Assembly: GCA_034440615.1 (NCBI GenBank)
Contig: JAOTOM010004951.1
Location: forward strand, 263,501-327,500
Source: Ashinkailepas kermadecensis
Taxonomy: Eukaryota; Arthropoda; Thecostraca; Neolepadidae
Direction of reading: 5' to 3'
DNA length: 64,000 nucleotides
Numbering within the stretch: position 1 is the first letter of the stretch; each line of letters opens with the position of its first letter. The notes under the pieces were generated by a model. It had not been told where the DNA came from. It did not search any database and saw nothing but the letters and a program-made list of their open reading frames with translations. Positions 21,108 through 32,657 of this stretch are shown here, one piece after another. The position numbers were made by a program, and so were the translations under genes.

Positions 21108-21874
21108 TCTTCTTAATTAAGGTAATCAATGCGACATTAATATTTGTATTTGTGTAATATATCACATCTTATGCGATGCGAAACGTCGCCTCGCATGCGT
21201 AGGGCATGCGAAACGTCGGCCATTGTACACAAATAATACCAGATACAGGTTTGAAATATCGCAAAATTCACAAGCCAGCAAGCAACTACGCAACCAAGCA
21301 ACAAACGAGACCTAAAATCTCTCGAGAAACAAAAACCCAGACCGGCCAGTTGGTCACACACTGCCGCGAAGCCGGAACACCACCTAGAGGCTTCGACGCC
21401 GCGGGCGCAACGAAACGGCTACTGCCAACGTGCTCGCACTCGCAGCACCACGGGGACAAAGAAAGCCAGGTTGCGCCGAAGGCGTGCAAAGCAAGCCGTG
21501 CCAACGCCAGCTGACCGACACAAAGAACACCCAGAAGACGGGTCGACGCCATTTTTGGCCGCCCAACCCAACCGACTGCAACTCGCCCCGACCAGCCTGC
21601 CACCAACTCGACTACTAGTCTTCACTTCCGACTTCTAGCTACTCTTCATCACCAACGTCTAGCCTACTCTAACAGTGCAGTGCTTATATAGTGCTTCTGT
21701 GCCTCTACTCCTCCGACCGCCGCTCAGCCATCTTTAACTTCAGCTGCAGGTTGGTCCGGTGGTGCCGCTGCCTCCCCCAACCCCCACATACCGCCGAAAC
21801 TGTAACAAGTGTATACCTCTCGTCTCCTACCCCGAAGTCAAACCCAACACCCACACCAAACACAACAACTCATC
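21108..21874. other. leader region of the LINE ORF1 copy, no separate gene
   Basis: The last 250 bp probably form the 5' untranslated region of the downstream LINE ORF1. The short direct repeat CATGCG(A)AACGTCG occurs at about 21175-21215. Nothing else is supported. Confidence 0.35.
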
Positions 21875-23118
21875 ATGAACACCAACACCACACCCAACAC
21901 TCCGACGGAGGATTTTCTCATCTGCCGTCGGCTTGATGGTCTTCCCATGGCCTCCCTTGACTCATGGCTAGTGGAGATTCAGATCACCCGTCGGACAGAA
22001 ACGCCCCTAAACGCACACCACCTAAAAACGGGGCAGCTCTTGATTCAGGCCTGGAACACCAAAGACGCCGAAATATTAAAAGACATCCAATACCTCGTAG
22101 GAAAACTGGTCATTATATCACTAGATCCACACCGCAACACCTCTCAGAGAATCATACATTCATGGGAGCTGGCTTACATGACTGAGGAGAAATTGGCTCA
22201 CAGTTTTGCGAGCCAGGGGATCTCATCGGTCTACCGCCCCCCCCCCCCAAAAAAAAAAAAAAACAAACAAAACACACACATTATCATCCTGACTTTCACC
22301 TCCAAACAGCAACCCACACGCGTCAGAGCAGGTTACATCACCTACAAAGTAACACCACGTGCACCCCTCCCTCGACGCTGCTCCTTCTGTCAAGGATACG
22401 GCCACACGAGGGGGGGGGGAGCTGCAAGCACACAAAGCCCACATGCGCCCACTGTGCCGGCCCACACCACACCAACATCTGCAACAGCGAAACGCGGCGA
22501 TGTGTCGGTTGCGACGGCGAACACGGCTCCTGGGACGGGGCCTGCTCTCGGTGGAGGAAGGAGAAAGACATCCTCCGCCTCATCCACTTAGAGGGCTGTG
22601 ACCCGTCGCGAGCAAGGATGTGGGCCGCCGAACAGTATCCGTCTCAGCCCGCTCAACCCCTTCGCCACCAAGAGCCGTCCACACAAACGCACACATTATA
22701 TACGGCTACCCCACTAGACTCAACCGACTGCTCCAGGAAAACTCAGACAGACCCGACAATAGTCATCAGACCAGAACCAACAACACAGAACACGACGCAG
22801 GCACTGGCACCATCCCCCATACCACCGCCCGTACCACACCGCGAAGCACTCAAGCTATCACTCCTACCATGCCCACCAGAAACACCTGAAGCACCACCAG
22901 CACCACTCACGCGACGCAAAAAACACCCTAACCATTATGGACCAATCACAGACTCCGACGACGACTACATTGGCTCAGACACCTCAGATAACACCCCTCA
23001 GACTACCCAAGCACCGACAACACGAGCAACCAACAAACCAAACACTACATCTACCAACAAACCACACACCACAACTACCAATAAATCCAAAACTCGCACC
23101 AAAACCACCCGACACTAA
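21875..23118 (+). pseudogene. LINE ORF1 (gag-like) with three zinc knuckles, no ORF2
   Basis: Starts MNTNTTPNTPTEDFLICRRL. An N-terminal region of about 150 residues is followed by CSFCQGYGHTR at 22381. A G9 homopolymer at 22410-22419 shifts the frame; in the next frame CAHCAGPHHTNIC and CVGCDGEHGSWDGACSRWRK follow, so three cysteine-histidine knuckles are present, as in I/Jockey gag proteins that package element RNA. The remainder (22618-23118) is Pro/Thr/Asn-rich and ends TKTTRH-stop. A C13/A16 double run at 22237-22262 is another slip-prone spot. No endonuclease or RT follows; an A-rich tail begins within 80 bp. Confidence 0.75.
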
Positions 23119-23185
23119 ACAGCATCCGAACAAACAATATCAAAACAATTATCCCTCCCACTCTTTCCCAACTCTACCTATGGTG

Positions 23186-23400
23186 TGTAAAATAAAAACA
23201 AAAACAAAACAAAACAAAACAAAAACAAAACAAAAAACAACAACAACAAAAAAACAACAACAAAAACAAACAGGCTGGTGCATGGGTGTCAAAACCACGG
23301 CCTAAAACAAACGTGAAAAGAAAAGAAAAGAACAATAAAGGAAAAAATCACATACAAACAAAAGAGAGAGGAAAAAAAGAACTCAACAAAGCCCATAACA
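23186..23400 (+). repeat. A-rich (AAAAC)n tail after LINE ORF1
   Basis: Starting with AATAAAAACAAAAAC, the tract is almost entirely A with single C spacers, then AAAAGAAAAGAA and further A-rich sequence. It sits 70-80 bp after the ORF1 stop and looks like the 3' tail of a retrotransposed ORF1-only RNA. Confidence 0.65.
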
Positions 23401-25058
23401 GTGTATGACATGACATGTGTTCTTGCAATGTTCACTCGAAAGGCGATGACCCCCCCCCCAACTACGCCCCGGCACCGCCCGGACCACCACCTTCAACTCA
23501 TCTACCAAGACGTAAACAGCCGATATCACCTGACGATGGCAGGCTGGTACATCTCAAACACACACCAGTTTGAAATTATCAGAATAGTTTTGTTCAATAT
23601 CTTGGGATATTGACGACGTGTGGTTTGCTATATTTCGACGGATAGGTCACGGGTCAGATGGGGTTGACGTGTTGGCCTTGTTTGGAATCTTCCGAATTTA
23701 TGTCCGAAAACACTGTTTCTGATATGGCGGTTGGCTGAGTTGTCCATTACCCTACCACGCCCAACATCCGCCATTTGGTAGTAATAAGAGGGATTAATAA
23801 CATAACATTTGCGATTTAAGCTAAAAACATTTCACATGTTCCCGTCTTCATGTCGCAGCTCATTTGCCTAACGTGGCATCTTCCGATTTGCTATGCATTG
23901 GTTTGCCAAGGCATAGCGAATCGGATGCACCATCAAACGGTGGCGCGCTCATACGCGGCGTTTATTTGTGGTCACAAAGAAAGCTTCGGAGGGGATTGTA
24001 TCAATCCCTACTTGGGGGGATGTCTGGGAGGAATGAAGGTTACGATTTAATCGTCTTAGCTACTCAATAATTAGCTACCCAATGAGTAATTGTAAATGCT
24101 ACTGAACGAAATTGAAAAGCGTCCAATCCGATCTTCTCGAGTTTCTGCAAATCATAGTGGCCAGCACCGCGTGCCCGGGGCGTTTTTCGCCAGTGCTTAT
24201 GTATGACTGCTGCGCTTGATGCTGCAAATAATCTTCCAACGCCGTCATTATAACACTCTTCATGATCAAGAAGCGTCATCGAACCAAAGCGCCCCCCCCC
24301 CCCTCCCTCCTTCCTACAAAACGCACTGCGGTATCATCGGTACTTATGGGGGAGGAGCACATCAGTGCTTCTTACGGACGAGAAGTGCATCAGTACATAA
24401 CATTGCGACAGTGATGCATGGCATGCTCAGCTCCTGAGTCATGTCGTTCCACATTACATCTGTCATGTCCTGGGAACAATCAGCGTTCCCGTGCCCAAGA
24501 GCTGCACAGCAGTAGTAATCCACGTGACGCGATGATTGCCATGATGAGGTACCCCGGCAGTGATTACAGGACTAATGGCAGCTTATAGTGCCGTGCAAAA
24601 GTCGATTCAGTTGATTCGACATGGGCACGCGGAAAGAATGCTGCCGTTAGTCCACATACTTATTTACCATGATAGTGTGCCTCCAAAGCATGCGAAACAA
24701 TCGCCGTAGTCTGTTGTTGGGGGATGCGTGCGTTGAGTGGGTGCACTGGCGTCGGTGTGGTTCAGCGGGCTGATTGACGGTGAACGGCGCATGGTTGGGC
24801 CGGTCGCCATACGGCGTTTGGTGCCGCGTGACCACGGCCACACCAGGTGTAACCGGCCATAGCCGACGCGAGTCTGGCACGTCGCGGCGACGGCGATCGA
24901 CATACATCGATCACCGCATTCCGATCCTGTCGGTGCCCTGCCACCGCCACATTCCGATCCTGTCGGTGCCCTGCTACCGCCATCGCACCGGCACTTATTC
25001 CGGGCCGGCGCGATAAGTATTAGTATATATAAGTAGAAGGATATATATAACGTATATA
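23401..25058. other. no recognisable gene
   Basis: A C12 run occurs at 23450 and a C14 run at 24290. At 24920-24985 two copies of a 35-bp unit with CATTCCGATCCTGTCGGTGC are present. No coding region is supported. Confidence 0.35.
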
Positions 25059-26838
25059 GGGTCTGTTCCCGTGGCTCCACCAACCCCCACAAACCTCTAC
25101 TGATCTTTCCCGTCGCAAATCCAGTGGAGATTTTCCCTCCACCAGCCTCTACCAGTGGAGCAAAAGCTCCACCAGCCCAAGGACATCAGCACGGTCTGGT
25201 CTTGACCATTCAGCATTTGCTTCTTCCTCCAAGTCGTCAGAAACGTCCTCCATCATATGAATCTAATCTTCATACATGATCTGAGTAACAGGAACATCCT
25301 TCGCAAAGGAAATATGAAACTACTACTACAGCAATGAACAATAATCGAAGTAACAGATGCAAACCACGAAAAACATCTTTTTGTGACCTTGATCTACGTC
25401 ATTTGGCCTAAGGGGAAGATGCTACTTTAGCGACCGGATCCGCCACAATCCGTGCCCAGACGTCCCTCGGTTCTCCCGGCGCCGACTATAATCCCTCGAG
25501 AACCCGATCGACGAGGTCGAGCAAGCTGAGGTGATGAAAAGTCAGATCGGGAAGAGAAGCGCCTCGGGGCCCAGGGAGCCCGGCGGGTCCAGACACCAGA
25601 TTATATGCTGCACGTTAACCCGACTTGTCTCGGGGGTCTTTTTTTCCCCTGCAGATTTCCGTGGGTAGTAAAAAATGGCACACCTTTTCCCATATCAATT
25701 TGGCATGTTGTGTGAAAATGTTTGGGTCGGGTCATCTACGTTCAACGAATCAAGGTCAAGTGAAGCCACCTCCAAAAAAGTTCAACCAGTAGTCACGCTT
25801 TAACGGATAAAGATATTTGAACAAAACTTTCAGTGATTGCTTATCTTTAGAAATGCAACAAAACGCACTGGAGGAACTTTTGATTTTTGTCCACGTTTTT
25901 GATGATGTGTTAGTTTTGCATATTTGACCATTAGGCCTAAAATGGAAGATTATGGCTAAAGTAAGCATTTTATGGGGACAAGTTGATTTCAAGCAACATT
26001 TTTCGGTCCGCTCTACCAATTAGAAAAATTAAACTTAAAGAAAATTGAGAACTCCAAATTTTGCAAATTTAGACAAATTACATGCTGATTTTTGGGTGGG
26101 CAAAGATTGTAAAGCCATGGTCGATTTCGTCTTCCCCTTCTGATTCCCAATATTTGTTTTTGTTTTTAAAATCTCTCAAAATGAACTCTCCAGAGCCAAA
26201 AGCATTATGTCAGTGGTAACATAATGTTACAACTGACAAAATAGATCCACCTATTGACGTCACCTTTGGGGGGTACATTTTGGGGGTGGTTTCGAACCCT
26301 ACTCGTTGAGCACTTTCCGATGATACCCGTTTCTTTTTCGTGCGATGTTTAGTTTGGAGATTAGAGGGGGCATGTATCGACCCCCCCCCCCTCCCCCGTT
26401 ACGGGGTGTGAGGATCTGACCGGAAAGATGGGGCAGGTTAAGAAGGTAGGCTGGGGACCAACCGCAAAACAAGGGGAGACGATGCCTGGTGCACATCTGA
26501 GAGGGAAGGGAGATTGCCTGGTTCATCGCATAGACGAAAAGGACATCTGTTCTCCCGGCAGTCTCTGAGGACACAAACATTGCCAGAAATAAAGTCATAT
26601 TTTGGGATTTTGTATTGCAAGACATAGTATATACATTGTGCGTTCATTTGGACAAACAGTTTGAGAGCAATTTGGCCAATTTGTGATACAGCGCCAAACG
26701 CTTCATTTTTCTCGTGGTATTCGCACCACTGTCAGCTGATATCTCCACCAAGCTTCACCGGTGGTTCCCGTGACAAATCTCATCAGGCCTAGGCTAACCT
26801 CCACTGAGTTCTTCTGGTGGAGCCACGGGAATGGACCC
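25059..26838. mobile_element. possible TIR element (GGGTC-TTCCCGTGGCTCCACCA ends)
   Basis: The left end GGGTCTGTTCCCGTGGCTCC plus ACCA is mirrored at the right end (26815-26838) with two mismatches. Subterminal CTCCACCAG-type motifs recur inside both ends (25130-25180 and 26735-26800). No transposase is recognisable in the 1.78 kb interior. Target-site duplication is unclear because both flanks are AT repeats. Inside it, at 26372-26405, a G/C-run palindromic segment resembles the ends of other short elements in the window. Confidence 0.45.
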
Positions 26839-28090
26839 ATACTTATATACCTATATACATGTATGCTTCTAAACTTACATACTTATATGCTTTTATATTT
26901 ATATACTTATATACCTATATACCTATATGCTTATATCATACATGAGATAATTGAAATGTTTCTGGTGGGATGCAACGGCCGTCGGCGTGAGGGTGGCGGG
27001 GGCATAAATATCACTTCATCAAACCGCGAAACTAGATACGAATACGAGTCAACCACGCAGTATATACATGCAGCATCTAACTCTGAAAACCGGACAGCAC
27101 GGTTTGCCCGGCTGCACGATGCCAGCGACGGCCACTCGATAATAACTCCCCGTCCACTTACCCAGTCAGACCGTCAGACAATTTTATCAGGCTTTCAGCC
27201 GCACATGAGCGGCTGCCGAAACTTGACACGCCACGCTGGCTTGGCTTTTGAACCGGGGAATTACCGCGCTCCGAGTCGGTGCGGTGCATTCACCGCGGAT
27301 CTGCGCGGTGTCTGGTTCCTTCATCGGCGGGGCGTCCCACCATTCAGCGATCAACTATGTCTCATCGGCGGTGAATAACAGGACATACGGCGAACATGCA
27401 GTAAAAGTTGATGACACAAAGTACCGCCACGCGTCGTATTCAACCAAGGCCGCAGTCACTGAAAAGGAAGACCGGGAGTTGGTTGGTGGTCGCAATACAA
27501 TTTGAAGAATTTGAAATATACGAGATGCAGACAGCACGAACCGCCGTCCGGGCGTAGAATCCAGACCGGATGTGGAATCCAGATGTCATTCGGAGTATGA
27601 TCTATCATAATGCAACGCCAAGCTTGTCAGACATTAGCATATATTCAGCCAAGTGTACCTGGCATACATGGTGTCACCTGCAACGGCATAGACACATATT
27701 ATCTAGCAGTTCATGCATATGCATAAAAGTTAAGCCCAATAGCCAGTGTCACATTCCTCCCAGCCCCACGGTCCTGGTAACGGACATGCATACAGCTTGC
27801 AATACCAGATCATTTCACGTGGCATGATTCCATGCCACTAAATAAAAACCACATACCCAGGCCGCTGCATGACCGACGCAGTCGATGCGCCCCTAAGTGA
27901 CAAACAACGTCGTCGTTTTTCCAGCGTCTTTCTGGCTTCCAAGTGGCCTGACCATTCCCTAGTGCGTGCGTCATACACAATCTGCTTCGTTAGCGTTCCT
28001 GGGACCATGAGGCACGAGCTTCCGCTGATCATAACAATTAATGCACAGCAGATCAGAGGCAGGACCCGCGTGTAGCGGACAGCACAGCCG
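26839..28090. other. AT-rich start, otherwise unassigned
   Basis: 26840-26935 is a degenerate TATATACTTATATGC repeat. A 205-codon plus-strand frame (26761-27378) overlaps the TIR element border and that repeat, so it is not accepted. No other feature is supported. Confidence 0.35.
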
Positions 28091-28092
28091 AC

Positions 28093-28566
28093 AGCAGCGT
28101 GCGGGCACAGGCTAGGTGTTCAATGGTGAGGGGACGTTACACAGCCAACGGCAGCGTGCCGGCACAGGCTAGGTGTTCAATGGTGAGGGGACGTTACACA
28201 GCCAACGGCAGCGTGCCGGCACAGGCTAGGTGTTCAATGGTGAGGGGACGTTACACAGCCAACGGCAGCGTCGAAGGTGTTCAATGGTGAGGCGTTATGC
28301 CGGCACAGGCTAGGTGTTCAATGGTGAGGGGACGTTACACAGCCAACGGCAGCGTGACGGCACAGGCTAGGTGTTCAATGGTGAGGGGACGTTACACAGC
28401 CAACGGCAGCGTGCCGGCACAGGCTAGGTGTTCAATGGTGAGGGGACGTTACACAGCCAACGGCAGCGTGACGGCACAGGCTAGGTGTTCAATGGTGAGG
28501 GGACGTTACACAGCCAACGGCAGCGTGCCGGCACAGGCTAGGTGTTCAATGGTGAGGGGACGTTAC
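28093..28566 (+). repeat. 57-bp minisatellite, about 8 units, 19-residue period
   Basis: The unit contains GGCACAGGCTAGGTGTTCAA, TGGTGAGGGGACGTTACAC and AGCCAACGGCAGCGTG; it is translated as a 19-residue repeat (PAQARCSMVRGRYTANGSV). Units with GCC (Pro) and GAC (Thr in context) at the junction alternate after 28297, giving a two-unit higher-order pattern. A truncated unit at 28268-28296 splits the array. The unit length is divisible by three and stop-free, but there is no start context or flanking domain. Confidence 0.85.
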
Positions 28567-28655
28567 CATTGTTTGCCGTTTTGCTACTCGTAAGCTCGGT
28601 CAATCAAAGGGCAATCAACTGTTATTGCATTTGCGACCAAGTTGTCGCGGAGCGA
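28567..28655 (+). repeat. duplicated segment, partner of 29915-30005
   Basis: TTTGCCGTTTTGCTACTCGT followed by AAGCTCGGTCAAT and ATTTGCGA matches 29928-30000 (TTCGCCGTTTTGCTCCTCGT, AAGCTCGGTCAAT, ATTTGCGA). The same segment therefore borders the 57-bp array and recurs 1.35 kb downstream. Confidence 0.7.
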
Positions 28656-29914
28656 CACCGAACCTAGACCATCACAGCCGGGAGAACAGAACTCTCCCAC
28701 AACTCCCGGGCATCAGTATTCCGTGGCACTAAATCCTGCCTCCATCTTCGCTACAAGCAGGGGCTTGCAGGAGTCACTGGGCGTTTAGCTGTACCGCATC
28801 GCTGGCTCAGCACGTCCCCCAACAGCACGATGTCTTGGTGCGTGGGAGGCATGCGGTCCGTGAAAGCCTCATATTATCTGCCACCTCTATCACGTCATGT
28901 TTCCACACACTAACAGTCCTTGAAGCATAGTTGATATGCATGAATGTATTGTATCCACCTTCTGTAGTGCATCACTTCCATGAATCCGCACATGCTGGTT
29001 TCCCAGGTCTAGGGGAGCATGATTGGATTGATTTGAATTTAGGTCATCCAATTTAGAGCAACACATTTAGGCCAGCAGCATATGTCGAAACCTCTCGACA
29101 TTCCAAGGGGAGGGGTCCAGCAGTAGCATTGCCCTCTCACAGGCAAAAGCAAATTCAAACAAGAATGGAAAAAATATCGGTTCGGGAGTTTTCTGAGCCC
29201 CTTCCAATGATGGCAGTGGTGTATCTTTCTAAGTAAAACTTTTCCGGAGAGGATCAACGAACGCAGTAAGAGACCTGCCAGGGACGTGCGTACAGAGGAA
29301 ACTGTGACGAACGTGATGTTTTGGGTTTCGGTTGCTGTACATGCCATCGATATCGTCAAATATATGGAACATAAAGCTGACATATACTGACTTATTTTCA
29401 ATAAACGTAGCTTCATTATAAGCCGACAGCTGAAGTCTCCTTGGGAGCAAAATGACAAGGAAAATAAACGTAAATGGGAATATATGTTGCGATTCGACGA
29501 ACTGTGCCAATATTGATCAGTAGAGGAGCCATTTGTCAACGAAGGGAAATCAATTTCAAGGCTCAAAAGTATGCATAATAATGGTAAGTTATAAACCCCG
29601 TACTTGTGCTATTATTAACTTCTGGATAAGAAAGATGTTGGTTGATAGACGCTCTCAGCAGGAGCGGATCCAGAAGAACCGGTTGGAGGGGGAGGGGGAT
29701 GTAAGCAAATTATCTGATTTCGAAAAAAAACTCTGATTTCCCGAAAAAAAACGTCAGTTTAGAACATCTAGCATTATTCCGGTCTGCTTAAAACAATGTT
29801 TATATCTGAAAATGTTGTTAGATCTAAATAAAATGCCATTTAGTGCATCATTTCGTCAAAAAAAAATCGGTCGCTTTGGGAGGGGCATGGTCCGTGTGGC
29901 ATTATTAACACAGG
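28656..29914. other. no recognisable gene
   Basis: A 175-codon minus-strand frame at 29039-29566 has Ser/Leu/Cys-rich composition and no domain that I recognise; I leave it out as a gene. At 29660-29700 an AGCGGATCCAG followed by a G-rich run resembles the borders of the short elements near 44 kb. Confidence 0.35.
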
Positions 29915-30005
29915 CATTATTCTCGTTGTTCGCCGTTTTGCTCCTCGTAAGCTCGGTCAATAAAAGGGCACGGAATGGCCATTGTATTTGCGAACACGTT
30001 CCTCA
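29915..30005 (+). repeat. duplicated segment, partner of 28567-28655
   Basis: See the partner copy. Here the segment is not next to a 57-bp array, so it may be part of an older dispersed repeat. Confidence 0.65.
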
Positions 30006-30124
30006 TTATCCTTAGATCCACCAGTGGCTCTCAGTAGTAACTTTATTTAGTAGCAGCATAACTGGCTCATTAGTTTGACCGGCGTAGTCTATGTACATTG
30101 GATTGCATTGGGATTTGTGTTTAT

Positions 30125-30262
30125 GAATCGCTCATGCGAAGTGCTTGACAACACCACGAAGTGCTTGGCAGATCCATGAAATGCTGGGCAACTCCAGGAA
30201 GGACTTGACAACTCCACGAAGTGCTTGGCAACACCACGAAGTGCTGGACAACTCTATGAACT
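30125..30262. repeat. about 24-bp tandem repeat (CAACACCACGAAGTGCTTGG)
   Basis: Five to six imperfect units built on CACGAAGTGCTTGGCAA with an alternating ACTCCA/ACACCA segment. Confidence 0.75.
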
Positions 30263-30377
30263 TTGAAAACCAGCAGAAACCAGGCTCTGAATGCGTCGTC
30301 AATGCCAATCATTGCATGGCTACACACTGCAGAGCATAGCGCTGTGGCCACAATAGCCCGCGGCGCATCCACACGCC

Positions 30378-30590
30378 CCACAGGTCAGTGAGCAGGCGCC
30401 ACAAAGGTCAATGAGCAGGCGCCGCAAAGGTAAGTCAGCACGCGCCACAAATGTCACTGAGCAGGCGCCGCAAAGGTCAGTGAGTAGGCGCCACAAAGGT
30501 CAGTGAGCACTCGCCACAAATGTCAGTGAGCAGGCGCTACAAAGGTCAGTGAGCAGGCGCCATAAATGTCAGTGAGCAGGCGAGCGCCGG
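30378..30590. repeat. about 23-bp tandem repeat (AGGTCAGTGAGCAGGCGCC)
   Basis: Nine units of GTCAGTGAGCAGGCGCCACA type, with small changes such as AGGTAAG or AATGTCA. Many units start with AGGTCA. Confidence 0.8.
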
Positions 30591-30711
30591 CGTCGGTGTC
30601 GTCGCCGGGTGTGGTGCATTATTCACGTGCTGTGTTGTGTGTCGTGTGAGACACACATACCAGCCGAATCGATGGCGTGGCGGGCTAGCGCGGCCGGCGG
30701 GGTCAGTGTTC

Positions 30712-30868
30712 GCCGCACCCGAGCAGCGCCAGCACCCGAGCAGGGCCAGCACCCGAGCAGGGCCAGCACCCGAGCAGCGCCAGCACCCGAGCAGGGCCAG
30801 CACCCGAGCAGGGCCAGCACCCGAGCAGGGCCAGCACCCGAGCAGCGCCAGCACCCGAGCAGGGTCAG
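30712..30868. repeat. 17-bp minisatellite (GAGCAGGGCCAGCACCC)
   Basis: About nine copies of a 17-bp unit, alternating GCAGGGCC and GCAGCGCC variants. The 17-bp period makes every plus frame and minus frame read the same 17-residue string, so open frames here are not evidence of coding. Confidence 0.9.
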
Positions 30869-30932
30869 CATGGGTGTGTGTGCCAGCAGCGCCGCCGGCG
30901 AGGTCGTCTCACCGGCGCCGGAAGGCGTCAGC

Positions 30933-30990
30933 CACGTGACAGGTCAGCCAGCGGCCGGCCACGTGACAGGTCAGTCACGTGACAGGTCAG
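30933..30990 (+). promoter_or_regulatory. three CACGTGACAGGTCAG modules
   Basis: The 15-bp module is exact at 30933-30947, 30960-30974 and 30976-30990. Each joins a CACGTG E-box to an AGGTCA hexamer two bases later. Binding of bHLH-Zip or nuclear-receptor proteins is inference only. Confidence 0.4.
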
Positions 30991-31297
30991 CCAGCAGCCG
31001 GCCACTGCGTCCCAGCCGCTGCCGTTGTCCACAACTGTGTCCCAGCTGCCGCCGTTGCCCGCCGGTGCTGTTGAGGCGCTCTGGCCGACACCTGCGGTGG
31101 CCACGGCCGTGACTCGATCACTCTGGGTGGCCGAGTCTCTGCTCTGAGTCTCCGCTCGTCCTCCCCAATGGTTGGATGTTTTGAACTGGGACCACATGGG
31201 AGAACCCGTCGTATGCGTGTGTGGTTTGTCAGCCTCGGCGTCGCTAGACCCTGATTCTGTGAGGCTCTTGATTTCTGTGAAGCTCCGCTCGTGGCAC

Positions 31298-31359
31298 CGA
31301 CGTCAGTGGGTAAGCTGACGTGAGTAGGTAAGCTGACGTCAAAACGTAAGCTGACGTCA
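31298..31359 (+). promoter_or_regulatory. CRE-like TGACGTCA cluster
   Basis: Exact TGACGTCA palindromes lie at 31334-31341 and 31352-31359, with CGACGTCA at 31299 and TGACGTGA at 31316. They sit on an approximately 18-bp period with GTAAGC spacers. A flanking GTGAAGCTCCGC(T/C)CGTGG segment is duplicated on each side (31277 and 31364). Confidence 0.45.
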
Positions 31360-31379
31360 GTAGGTGAAGCTCCGCCCGT

Positions 31380-32647
31380 GGCGCCTGGCGTCAGTAGCGG
31401 CTGTGGTACACGCTCCCCGATATTCCTCAAATGTGAGCCTGCGGACGCTATTTCGTGACGGGCGTACTCTTCCACCAATATCGATTGAAGCTTTGTCTAT
31501 TTTGACACGGAGGATGAAATCCTACCTAGTTGAGGACACACTTCCGCTCTCATTTCGGACAAATTTCCCAACTTTGGCTTCGTCCCTCGCAGAACGTCTC
31601 CAAACATGTTAACTAGGGGATGCCCTTATCCCTAATCTAGTGCGTGACCTTCCAGTCGGTTACTATCCCCCATGGCTTTATAATTACTGTGGGAGGGGGG
31701 GGGGCGAAGTTTGGTTTCCTGGGATAGTGGCCCCGCAGTTGCCAGTGGAGCTCCCCTCCCCCGTCAGAATGCACTAGCGGAGGCCCCAACTCCTCGTCCC
31801 CAATGTTGAGTTGTTGATTCCATTGAACAAATTCAAGCATACCGCACAGGCATAGTCGATTCAGCGGCTTGGATCGTCTTGACTTCCGAGAACCATCTGA
31901 ATTCTTTCGGAAACATTAATTTTCATACAAAGTTAATTACATTTCAAGAATTCTTCAGGGGAAGTGGGTTGATATTTTTTGGCAGCAGTGTTGTCGCGCT
32001 CATATGGTAGTTGCGATGTGTGGTGAGCTGGCCTACTGGTGGTCGGAGCCTGAAGTGGTGTGACCTCGTGTGACCTGCGGAACTGGGACGGGAGGGGACG
32101 ATGGAACAATGAATGCCTGAGGGGACGATGGAATACTTTATTTTACCAGAACCAAAAAGGGTAAATCAACATCAAAAAGAAGTCAGATTCATCGAAGAGG
32201 CGTAAAAATAGATTCAATAGTGATTATCGGGAGTCAGGGCACGTATGAACGGGGTGGTCCCTTTGTCCTCTTTTATTTTCCCTAAGAGCGTCGCCACAAG
32301 ATTTTGATAGATTGGATGGATCCACTTGCAGGCACATTCTCTGTGTCTGCCTGTTTGTCTTCATGTCCGTTCGGTTTCTTTGAACAATTTTGTTTCGTTA
32401 GATTACACTGGTCAACACCAAATTTTTTAAGCTGATATAGGACAATTTTGATGTGCTGAATCCAAAAATCACATTGGTTTTGCTCAATCAGGTCAACTTT
32501 TTTAGCTATGGCGACATGTTGTTTCTTACGTTTTTGTTTACATGTACGGGTATTTTCGCTTTATGTGATGCAAAATTCTTTTTTATTTCTTGAAATAACG
32601 AACTCTGAAGAGTTCACATGCGCCAATGTATGACTAATTGGTATTTG
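31380..32647. other. no recognisable gene
   Basis: A G12 run at 31692 precedes a segment with GGGGCGAAGTTTGG. The rest is AT-rich in its second half and would be intron if the acceptor at 33080 is used. No exon is recognised. Confidence 0.3.
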
Positions 32648-32657
32648 TATTTTACAG

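Noticed and set aside
26761..27378. 205-codon plus-strand ORF
   Set aside because: It starts inside a TIR-element end and runs through a TATATAC repeat; no domain is seen.
28093..28566. CRISPR-like array
   Set aside because: Units are contiguous and near-identical, with no unique spacers, and the context is eukaryotic.
29039..29566. 175-codon minus-strand ORF
   Set aside because: Composition and lack of any recognisable motif are consistent with chance in AT-balanced DNA.
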